A DNA stretch of 7,334 nt from Planctomycetota bacterium. Lineage in GTDB: Bacteria > Planctomycetota > Phycisphaerae > Phycisphaerales > UBA1924. Every line of letters begins with the position of its first letter. The stretch's first letter is position 1. Of the stretch, positions 1 through 5,288 are shown piece by piece. The notes under the pieces were generated by a model, which worked only from the letters and a program-made list of their open reading frames with translations, did no database searches and was not told where the DNA came from. Location of the stretch: assembly GCA_017303565.1 (NCBI GenBank), contig JAFLCM010000122.1, positions 1-7,334 on the forward strand, written 5' to 3'. The position numbers were made by a program, and so were the translations under genes.

Positions 1-246
1 CCCGGCCACGCCGTCGATGAGCGCGAGCGCCAGACGACCGACCGGCTCGTGACGCAGTCGCGAGGGGTGCTCGACGCACACGAACAGCGACACGTCCGCG
101 GGAACAAGCCCGGCGGCATCCGCGGGGTCTGCGGTCGCGATCGGATTGACCAACCCCGCTGCGACGATCGGGGCCGCGAGTCGGGTCAGAAGTGCGCGGA
201 AGCATGGGCTCGAACAACCCGGCTTCGACCCGCGGACCGCGCTCAC
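1..246 (-). CDS. Hypothetical exported protein, N-terminal 82 residues (runs off the left edge)
   Basis: An open frame starts at a GTG (246-244) that overlaps the anti-sigma stop codon as GTGA, and it stays open for 82 codons to base 1. The protein begins with a polar stretch, then RALLTRLAAPIVAAGLV, a hydrophobic segment at about residues 18-33. This is followed by NPIATA and then DPADAAG, which looks like a signal peptide cut after ATA near residue 39. The next part, LVPADVSLFVCVEHPSRL (about 47-64), has a regular beta-strand and helix pattern and looks like real protein. The same bases read in the other minus frame from the ATG at 205 give only an arginine-rich shadow. The 4-bp overlap makes it the third gene of the sigma/anti-sigma operon, probably translationally coupled. 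I do not recognise the family. It may be an envelope protein whose amount is tied to the sigma response. Most of the gene lies outside the window. Confidence 0.72.
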   Translation of the reverse strand, partial: MSAVRGSKPGCSSPCFRALLTRLAAPIVAAGLVNPIATADPADAAGLVPADVSLFVCVEHPSRLRHEPVGRLALALIDGVAG

Positions 247-980
247 CGGCGCTCTGCCCCGGGCTGCATGGTCGCGGTGTCGGCGCGGACGTCGATGAGG
301 ATGAACGCGCCGGGCGGCGAGTTGCGGGGCGCCTCGCAGGGCGCGGCCCCGCAGGGGACGATCCACGCCACGTCGCTGGGCTGGGCGCTCTGCTGACGCC
401 AGGGGAACGCCAGGTCCGGGACGAGGCGGGCACGCAGCGTGGCGTCCGTCGACACCGGGGTCGGCAGGGCGGACGCCGCCGTGGTGCCGATCGCTTGAGC
501 GGTCAGGCGCACGGTGGTCAGGGCGTCGGCGGTGTCCTCGGCGAAGCCGGCGCTGAGGTTCGCGAGCGGCGCGGGCTGCTCGATGCCGAGGCGGGTCACC
601 TGCGGGCTGAACCGCTGGAGCAGGAACGCGCCGGCAACAACGCCGACAAACGCCAGAGCACCCATCAGGCGCCCGGCGTGGACGCGCCGAACGGCCCGCC
701 GCGTCATCAGGGGGCGGCGCTCGTTCACCCGCGCCAGGATCGCGCGAGAAAGATCGGGGGCCCGCACCGGCTGGCGGAGCGCGTCGATGGCCCGCTGCGT
801 GCGCACGAGGTCGCGGGCGGCCTCGGCGTCGGCGGACAGAGACGAGAACAGCCGGGACGTTTCGTTCCGGGACAGTTCGCCGTCGAAGAACTGGTCCACG
901 AGGTGGTCGGGGATCTTGCCGGGACCGAGGTCGTGGTCGCGGCGATCAGGGGACGGGTTGGACGCGGGGAACTCACGCAT
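243..980 (-). CDS. Putative single-pass membrane anti-sigma factor
   Basis: A 245-residue protein lies directly after an ECF sigma gene, with its ATG inside the last codons of that gene (8-bp overlap). The cytoplasmic N-terminus has HLVDQFFDGELS at about residues 26-37, like the start of anti-sigma domains in which a DGEL helix is followed by a second helix (about 39-70). There is no HxxxCxxC zinc signature, so this would be a non-zinc version. One hydrophobic segment, LMGALAFVGVVAGAFLL, sits at about 105-121 after a basic stretch (RRAVRRVHAGR), giving an N-in orientation. The C-terminal 120 residues would be extracytoplasmic and carry two cysteines, C210 and C215. The expected role is to hold the sigma factor at the membrane until an envelope signal releases it. 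Gene order and topology carry the call more than sequence identity does. An AGGAGGA ribosome site (992-998) lies 11 nt before the start. Confidence 0.78.
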   Translation of the reverse strand: MREFPASNPSPDRRDHDLGPGKIPDHLVDQFFDGELSRNETSRLFSSLSADAEAARDLVRTQRAIDALRQPVRAPDLSRAILARVNERRPLMTRRAVRRVHAGRLMGALAFVGVVAGAFLLQRFSPQVTRLGIEQPAPLANLSAGFAEDTADALTTVRLTAQAIGTTAASALPTPVSTDATLRARLVPDLAFPWRQQSAQPSDVAWIVPCGAAPCEAPRNSPPGAFILIDVRADTATMQPGAERR

Positions 981-1602
981 CGCGGCGCTGGTCCTCCTGG
1001 TCCTCTTCGAGTGCGGCGGCGATGTAGACCTCCAGGCCCTTGACCTGGTGCTTCTCGAAGTACGTCCGCATCCGGCGCCGACCGCGGTGCAGGTGGCTCT
1101 TGACGGTCCCCTCGGGCATCGACAGGTACTCGGCGATCATGGAGATCGGCCAGTCCTGCTGGTGGAACAGCACGATCACCTCGCGCTGCTCCTCGGTCAG
1201 TTCACCCAGGGCCGCGGCGAGGGCCGACTGGTGCAGCCCGTGCTCCTCGTGGGCGGCGACGGGCGAGGAAGGCTCGTCGTCGCTGTCCGAGCGCCAAGAG
1301 TCCACCGTCTCGGTGCTGTAGACGGGCTTGTGCTTCTGGCAGGCATTCACGTAAAGCCGCTTGGCGATGGTGAACAGCCAGGTGCTGAACCGGAAACGCG
1401 GGTCGAAGCGGTCGAGGTTGGTGAGCACGCGGACGAAGGCATCCTGCACCACGTCTTCCGCGAGTTCGGGGCGGCCCGAGAGGCGAAGGATGTAGGCGTA
1501 GACGGACGCCTGGTGAGCCTGGATCAAACGCCCCGCCGCCACGCGGTCGCCAGCGGCGGCTTGTTCGATCAGGAGCGTTTCTTCTTCGCGTTGCATGGCC
1601 AT
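973..1602 (-). CDS. ECF-family RNA polymerase sigma factor
   Basis: This is a 209-residue sigma-70 family protein of the usual ECF size, with regions 2 and 4 only. Region 2 covers about residues 14-92, including AEDVVQDAFVRVL (core binding) and RFRFSTWLFTIAKRL (-10 recognition). A charged, serine-rich linker follows (about 98-120). Region 4 covers about 130-186, with LTEEQREVIVLFHQQDWPIS and the helix-turn-helix ISMIAEYLSMPEGTVKSHLH, which binds the -35 element. The frame is open further upstream to 1812, but that part has no family similarity and would run into the divergent gene. I therefore chose the ATG at 1602; the ATG at 1596 is an alternative. Upstream there is no convincing Shine-Dalgarno, only a GGGG 8 nt before the start. 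The acidic C-terminal tail EEDQEDQRRDA overlaps the anti-sigma start. It probably directs its own operon through the GGAAC-N16-CGTA promoter at 1643-1667. Confidence 0.95.
   Translation of the reverse strand: MAMQREEETLLIEQAAAGDRVAAGRLIQAHQASVYAYILRLSGRPELAEDVVQDAFVRVLTNLDRFDPRFRFSTWLFTIAKRLYVNACQKHKPVYSTETVDSWRSDSDDEPSSPVAAHEEHGLHQSALAAALGELTEEQREVIVLFHQQDWPISMIAEYLSMPEGTVKSHLHRGRRRMRTYFEKHQVKGLEVYIAAALEEDQEDQRRDA
992..998 (-). promoter_or_regulatory. Ribosome binding site of the anti-sigma gene, within a 9-bp tandem repeat
   Basis: AGGAGGA on the minus strand lies 11 nt before the anti-sigma ATG (980), inside the sigma coding region. It is formed at the junction of two copies of CTGGTCCTC (plus strand, 988-1005), which encode EDQEDQ in the sigma tail. 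It supports 980 as the start and independent initiation as well as coupling. Confidence 0.55.
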
Positions 1603-1642
1603 TGGAAGATACCCCGAGGGGGTGCGAGCGTTGCACAGAACA

Positions 1643-1667
1643 TACGACCGATTCAGGCCGAGGTTCC
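1643..1667 (-). promoter_or_regulatory. Candidate autoregulated ECF sigma promoter
   Basis: On the minus strand, GGAAC (1667-1663) is followed by exactly 16 nt and then CGTA (1646-1643). This matches the common ECF layout of an AAC-containing -35 and a CGT-type -10 with a spacer of 16-17. Transcription would start near 1635, leaving a leader of roughly 30-35 nt before the sigma ATG at 1602. The position directly upstream of an ECF gene is where autoregulatory promoters normally lie. It is a pattern match to one site, without experimental proof. Confidence 0.6.
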
Positions 1668-1788
1668 GCCCATGAACAGACGTTTGAGACACGTGTTTCT
1701 TGCGGCTCCAGCGCGAAGATATCGCCGAAATACCAAATAAAATGCGAACAAATCCACGCCGCATCCGGTTCCCGAACGGTAACGGCGG

Positions 1789-1794
1789 TAGACT
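1789..1794 (+). promoter_or_regulatory. TAGACT, candidate -10 element of the peptidase/ligase operon
   Basis: TAGACT ends 8 nt before the GTG at 1803, so transcription would begin at or very near the start codon. No Shine-Dalgarno occurs in the preceding 12 nt, in line with a leaderless mRNA. No good -35 (TTGACA-like) is visible at the usual distance; the sequence there is CGGTTC. The same spacing occurs before ubiE. Confidence 0.42.
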
Positions 1795-1802
1795 GGCATT
1801 CG

Positions 1803-2522
1803 GTGTCCACACGCCTGACGCTTGAGATTCTCCCGCAGCCGGACGAGACCACCTGCGGGCCCACGTGCCTGCACGCGGTCTACCGCTACTACGGGGACAG
1901 CGTGGGGCTGGACCGGGTGGTCAAAGAGGCCGGGAGGCTGAAGTGGGGCGGCACGCTGGCGGTCATGCTGGCCTGCCACGCCCTGCGTCGGGGCTACCGG
2001 GCGACCATCTACACCTACAACCTGGAGGTGTTCGACCCCACGTGGTTCGGGGCCTCGGACGACCCGGTGGACCTGCCGGCCAAGCTGCGGGCGAGGCGGA
2101 GGGCCAAGAAGGGCAAGCGCCTGAAGGCGGAGATCCTGGCGTTCCTGGAGTTCCTCGAACTCGGCGGGCTGATCCGCTTCGAGGACCTTCGGGCGGAGGT
2201 GGTCGCGGAGCACCTGCGGGCGGGGCGACCGATCCTGACCGGGCTTTCGGCGACGTACCTCTACCGCACCGCGCGGGAGTACGGGCGGAAGAACCGGGAC
2301 GACGACGTCCGCGGCGACCCTTCGGGGCACTTCGTGGTGCTGAGCGGGTACGACCCTGCGACGGGGCTGGTGACGGTCGCCGACCCCCTGGAGCCAAACC
2401 CCCCCTTTGATACGCACTACTACGAGGTGGGGATGGAGCGTCTGGTGTGCTCGATCCTTTTGGGCGTCCTGACGTACGACGCGAACCTGTTGATCCTGGA
2501 GCCGGGCGCGTCGGCGGAATGA
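1803..2522 (+). CDS. Stand-alone C39-like (papain-fold) cysteine peptidase
   Basis: This is a 239-residue protein with the full C39-type catalytic set. Near the start, LPQPDETTCGPTCL contains the oxyanion-hole Gln12 and nucleophile Cys18. GHFVVLSGYD contains His176, and Asp194 follows 18 residues later in TVADPLEPNP. There is no signal peptide, membrane segment or ABC-transporter part, so unlike bacteriocin-exporter C39 domains it should act alone in the cytoplasm. A very basic stretch, LRARRRAKKGKRLK at about 95-108, lies between Cys and His. The open frame reaches back to 1602, but homology-like sequence starts only at the GTG at 1803, and the earlier part would overlap the sigma promoter. 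It is the first gene of an operon with two peptide ligases (16 bp before the next), so it probably trims, recycles or transfers their product. C39-like proteins (DUF3335 type) beside RimK-like ligases are known from other bacteria, as I recall; the substrate is not known to me. Confidence 0.85.
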   Translation: MSTRLTLEILPQPDETTCGPTCLHAVYRYYGDSVGLDRVVKEAGRLKWGGTLAVMLACHALRRGYRATIYTYNLEVFDPTWFGASDDPVDLPAKLRARRRAKKGKRLKAEILAFLEFLELGGLIRFEDLRAEVVAEHLRAGRPILTGLSATYLYRTAREYGRKNRDDDVRGDPSGHFVVLSGYDPATGLVTVADPLEPNPPFDTHYYEVGMERLVCSILLGVLTYDANLLILEPGASAE

Positions 2523-2529
2523 GAAGGGA
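2523..2529 (+). promoter_or_regulatory. Ribosome binding site of the ATP-grasp ligase gene
   Basis: GAAGGGA lies 9 nt before the ATG at 2539, in the 16-bp gap after the peptidase stop. It fixes the ligase start and contrasts with the absence of such a site at the head of the operon. Confidence 0.6.
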
Positions 2530-2538
2530 CGGGCATCG

Positions 2539-4011
2539 ATGTCGGTGGTGATCGTGGTCGACAACCCGGAGACGTGGCCCCTCGACATCCCGGGCGTGGG
2601 GGTGGTGTCGGCGCGGGACTACATCACCGAGGCGTCATTGGCGGACGAGCGCGGGGTGAAGGTCTTCAACCTGTGCAAGAGCCACCGCTACCAGGCGCTG
2701 GGCTACTACGTGAGCCTGCTGGCGGAGGCGCGGGGGCACAAGCCGCTGCCGAGTGTCACGACGATCCAGGACCTCAAGAGCCTGTCGATGATCCGCTTCG
2801 CCGCGGAGGGCCTGGAGGACGTGATCCAGCAGAGCCTGTCGCACATCCAGTCGACGGAGTTCACGCTGAGCGTGTACTTCGGCCAGAACATGGCCAAAAG
2901 GTACGACCGGCTGTGCAAGGCGCTGTTCAACCTGTTCCCCGCCCCGCTGCTGCGGGCGCAGTTCCGCTACGGGGAGCAGCGGTGGCACCTCGAAGGGGTC
3001 GAGGCGATCAGCGCCGGCGACATCCCCGACCTGCACCGCAGTTTCGTCGAGTGGGCCGCGGGGGAGTACTTCTCGGGGCGGAAGAAGATCCGCGGCAAGC
3101 CGCAGGAAAAGGGCTACGACCTCGCGATCCTCTACAACCCCGACGCGACGGACAAGCCCTCGACGAACAACTCGATCAAGCTGTTCGTGAAGGCCGCGAA
3201 GCAGGTGGGCTTCAACGTCGAGATGCTCGACCGCGACGACTACGGGAAGATCGCCGAGTTCGACGCGCTGTTCATCCGCGAGACCACCAGCGTGAACCAC
3301 CACACGTACCGCTTCTCTCGGCGGGCGGCGGCGGAGGGGCTGGCGGTCATCGACGACCCCACGTCGATCCTTCGGTGCTCGAACAAGGTGTACCTGCACG
3401 AACTGTTCGACGCCAACGACATCCCGTGCCCCAGGACGATGATCGTGCACCAGGGGAACAAGGACGAGGTGCTGGGGTCGCTGGGGCTGCCGTGCGTGCT
3501 GAAGCGCCCGGACAGTTCGTTCAGCCAGGGGGTGATCAAGGTCGCGGACGCGGAGCGGCTGGAGAAAGAGCTGGCGGAGTTCCTGGAGCGGTCCGACCTG
3601 GTGATCGCGCAGGAGTTCATGCCCAGCGCCTTCGATTGGCGGATCGGTGTGCTCGACCGCAAGCCGCTCTTCGCGTGCCGGTACCACATGGTCAAGGGGC
3701 ACTGGCAGATTGTGGGGACGGACAAGAAGGGCGAGCGGGACTTCGGAAAGGTTGAGGCGGTGCCCCTGGACCTCGCGCCGAAGAAGGTCGTCAGCACGGC
3801 GGTGCGGGCGGCGAACCTGATCGGCGACGGGCTGTACGGGGTGGACCTGAAGCAGGTCGATTCGCGGGTGGTGGTGATGGAGATCAACGACAACCCCAAC
3901 GTCGACCACGGGTACGAGGACGTCATCCTCGGGGAGCAGCTGTTCGTGACGATCGTTCAGTCCCTGATGGACCGCGTGAAGCGGATCAAGGAAGGCAAGG
4001 CGAACCCATGA
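2539..4011 (+). CDS. RimK-like ATP-grasp amino-acid/peptide ligase with RLAN-type N-terminal domain
   Basis: This 490-residue enzyme should join a carboxylate to an amine through an acyl phosphate, using ATP and magnesium. The C-terminal part (about 195-480) is a RimK-type ATP-grasp fold. It has YDLAILYNPDATDKPSTNNS (pre-grasp strand and loop), SNKVYLHELFDANDIPCPRT (Lys283), GLPCVLKRPDSSFSQGV (Lys322, nucleotide binding), VIAQEFMPSAFDWRIGV (Glu359, Arg368), and the metal ligands Asp436 in GVDLK plus Glu448 and Asn450 in MEINDNPN. RimK itself has about 300 residues. The extra 190 residues at the front, including KVFNLCKSHRYQALGYYVSL, match my memory of the RimK-like ATP-grasp N-terminal (RLAN) family. 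No membrane segment is seen. A ribosome site precedes it, and its stop overlaps the next gene as ATGA, so both ligases are probably made together. The substrates cannot be told from the sequence; a glutamate-type amino acid is a guess from RimK. Confidence 0.9.
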   Translation: MSVVIVVDNPETWPLDIPGVGVVSARDYITEASLADERGVKVFNLCKSHRYQALGYYVSLLAEARGHKPLPSVTTIQDLKSLSMIRFAAEGLEDVIQQSLSHIQSTEFTLSVYFGQNMAKRYDRLCKALFNLFPAPLLRAQFRYGEQRWHLEGVEAISAGDIPDLHRSFVEWAAGEYFSGRKKIRGKPQEKGYDLAILYNPDATDKPSTNNSIKLFVKAAKQVGFNVEMLDRDDYGKIAEFDALFIRETTSVNHHTYRFSRRAAAEGLAVIDDPTSILRCSNKVYLHELFDANDIPCPRTMIVHQGNKDEVLGSLGLPCVLKRPDSSFSQGVIKVADAERLEKELAEFLERSDLVIAQEFMPSAFDWRIGVLDRKPLFACRYHMVKGHWQIVGTDKKGERDFGKVEAVPLDLAPKKVVSTAVRAANLIGDGLYGVDLKQVDSRVVVMEINDNPNVDHGYEDVILGEQLFVTIVQSLMDRVKRIKEGKANP

Positions 4012-5261
4012 CCGCGCCGTACGGGCTCTTCGAGGCGGTGGGTGTGGAACTGGAGTACATGATCGTCGACCGCGAGTCGCTCGACGTGCGCCCGATCGCC
4101 GACAGGCTGCTGAAGCAGGCGGCGCTGGAGGCGGAGACGACGTGGGACGGCGACCAGCCCTCGGACTTCGAGTTCGAGGGCGCGGTGTGGTCGAACGAGC
4201 TCGCGCTGCACGTGATCGAGATGAAGACCGAGGAGCCGGCGCGGGTGCTCACGGGGCTGGCGCCGATCTTCCAGGAGTCGGTCGAGCGGATGAACACGCT
4301 GCTGGCGCCGATGCACGCGCGGCTGCTGCCCGGCGGGATGCACCCGTGGATGGACCCCGAGAGGGAGATGGTGCTGTGGCCCCACGACTACGCGGAGGTG
4401 TACGGCGCGTTCGACCGCATTTTCGGCTGCAAGGGGCACGGGTGGGCGAACCTGCAGAGCGTGCACATCAACCTGCCGTTCAGGGGCGATGAGGAGTTCG
4501 CGCGGCTGCACGCGGCGGTGCGGCTGCTCTTGCCGATCCTCCCCGCGCTGGCGGCGAGCAGCCCGGTGATGGAGTCCCGCGTCACAGGGCTCCTCGACAA
4601 CCGGCTGGAGGTGTACCGGACGAACTCGCGGAAACTCCGGAGCATGACGGGTCGGGTGATCCCCGAGCCGGTGTTCTCGCAGGCGGACTACGACCGGGAG
4701 GTGTTCCAGCGGATCTTCGCGGAGCTGGCGCCGCTGGACCCGGAGGGCGTGCTGCGCCACGAGTGGGCCAACGCGCGGGGGGCGATCGCGCGGTTCAGCC
4801 GGGGGAGCATCGAGATCCGGGTGCTGGACGTGCAGGAGTGCCCGAAGGCGGACCTGGCGATGGTGGCGCTGATCGTGGCGGCGCTGAAAGCGATCGCCTC
4901 GGATCGCTTCTGTGATCAGAAGACCCAGCGGGCGTTCTCGATCGACCGGCTGGAGCCCGTGTTCCTCGCGTGCGTGCGCGAGGGCGATCGGGCCGTCGTC
5001 GAAGACGAGGGATACCTGAACGCGCTGGGCATCAAGGGCGTCGGGCGCATGACGGCCGGCGAGGCGTGGAAACGCCTGCGAGCCTCGGTCGAAAGCGAGC
5101 TTTCGGCAACCGACCGTTCGTGCCTCGACGTGATCCTCGACAAGGGGCCGCTGTCCCGGCGCGTGCTTTCGGCGCTGGGCGCCGCGCCGGACGCGGCGCG
5201 GCTGCGCGAGACGTACAACCGGCTGGCCCACTGCCTGCAGGACGGCGAGATGTTCGTCTGA
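4008..5261 (+). CDS. Glutamate-cysteine ligase-like amidoligase (GCS2 family)
   Basis: This 417-residue protein belongs to the GCS2 branch of the glutamine-synthetase-like fold, whose known members make gamma-glutamyl amide bonds with ATP. Visible motifs are VGVELEYMIVD (about 11-21, metal-binding glutamates), ELALHVIEMKTEEP (64-77), LLPGGMHPW (106-114), HGWANLQSVHINLPF (144-158), ASSPVMESRVTGLLDNRLEVY (183-203, close to the family signature) and the C-terminal ARGAIARFSRGSIEIRVLDV (256-275), rich in substrate-phosphate arginines. It is somewhat longer than YbdK-type proteins (about 370). The ATG overlaps the upstream ligase stop by 4 bp, with AAGG 7 nt before it. Family members include true glutamate-cysteine ligases and many of unknown specificity. 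In this operon I expect it to act with the ATP-grasp enzyme on one small peptide, but the order of the two steps is unknown. General thiol (gamma-glutamylcysteine) synthesis is the alternative. Confidence 0.9.
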   Translation: MTAPYGLFEAVGVELEYMIVDRESLDVRPIADRLLKQAALEAETTWDGDQPSDFEFEGAVWSNELALHVIEMKTEEPARVLTGLAPIFQESVERMNTLLAPMHARLLPGGMHPWMDPEREMVLWPHDYAEVYGAFDRIFGCKGHGWANLQSVHINLPFRGDEEFARLHAAVRLLLPILPALAASSPVMESRVTGLLDNRLEVYRTNSRKLRSMTGRVIPEPVFSQADYDREVFQRIFAELAPLDPEGVLRHEWANARGAIARFSRGSIEIRVLDVQECPKADLAMVALIVAALKAIASDRFCDQKTQRAFSIDRLEPVFLACVREGDRAVVEDEGYLNALGIKGVGRMTAGEAWKRLRASVESELSATDRSCLDVILDKGPLSRRVLSALGAAPDAARLRETYNRLAHCLQDGEMFV

Positions 5262-5262
5262 C

Positions 5263-5286
5263 GCCGGACGCCGAGCGGCGTCGGGC
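5263..5286. terminator. GC hairpin between convergent genes, probable bidirectional terminator
   Basis: The 27-bp gap between the GCS2 stop and the M48 stop is almost entirely a hairpin. GACGCC (5267-5272) pairs with GGCGTC (5277-5282) across the tetraloop GAGC. The stem then extends by GCC/GGC (5263-5265 with 5284-5286) after one G-G mismatch, giving nine pairs. A second GACGCCG copy (5260-5266) could compete for the same right arm. No T-run follows on either side, so it may slow polymerase or protect 3' ends rather than act as a classical intrinsic terminator. Confidence 0.55.
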
Positions 5287-5288
5287 CA

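Larger units (their letters stand above)
1603..1802. other. Divergent intergenic region between sigma gene and peptidase/ligase operon
   Basis: These 200 bp separate the two divergent operons. Both neighbouring frames can be read into it, but neither extension resembles its family. It holds the ECF-type promoter reading left (1643-1667), an AT-rich island at about 1712-1750 that stands out in this GC-rich DNA, and a TAGACT box reading right (1789-1794). The AT-rich island could be a vegetative promoter or regulator site; I could not assign -35/-10 pairs there with confidence. No GGAAC-N16-CGTA arrangement is seen reading toward the peptidase gene. Confidence 0.6.

Noticed and set aside
1..205. 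Minus-strand frame from the ATG at 205
   Set aside because: It reads as arginine-rich low-quality sequence, whereas the frame from the GTG at 246 gives a signal peptide and normal protein.
192..1740. Long plus-strand frames across the sigma/anti-sigma operon
   Set aside because: They are arginine- and glycine-rich shadows. The minus strand encodes recognisable sigma regions 2 and 4 and a membrane protein.
1602..1802. N-terminal extension of the C39 peptidase frame back to the ATG at 1602
   Set aside because: The extra 67 residues look unstructured, would cover both divergent promoters and abut the sigma start. Family-like sequence begins right after the GTG at 1803.
1603..1812. N-terminal extension of the sigma factor frame to 1812
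   Set aside because: ECF proteins begin close to the MAMQREEE segment. The extension would overlap the divergent gene and the candidate promoter.
2399..2405. Run of seven C in the C39 gene as a frameshift or slippage site
   Set aside because: The frame continues correctly through it with good family-like sequence (Asp194 just before, stop at the expected length), so there is no sign of programmed or accidental shifting.
2635..3909. Long minus-strand frame opposite the ATP-grasp gene, and similar ones at 1653-2588, 3957-5231 and 6211-7137
   Set aside because: Their composition (runs of Arg, Pro, Val, His) is that of shadow frames in GC-rich DNA, and the plus strand holds clear enzymes.
1803..5261. 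Lantibiotic or bacteriocin cluster
   Set aside because: A C39 domain suggested this, but there is no exporter, no small precursor gene with a double-glycine leader and no LanM/LanB-type enzyme.
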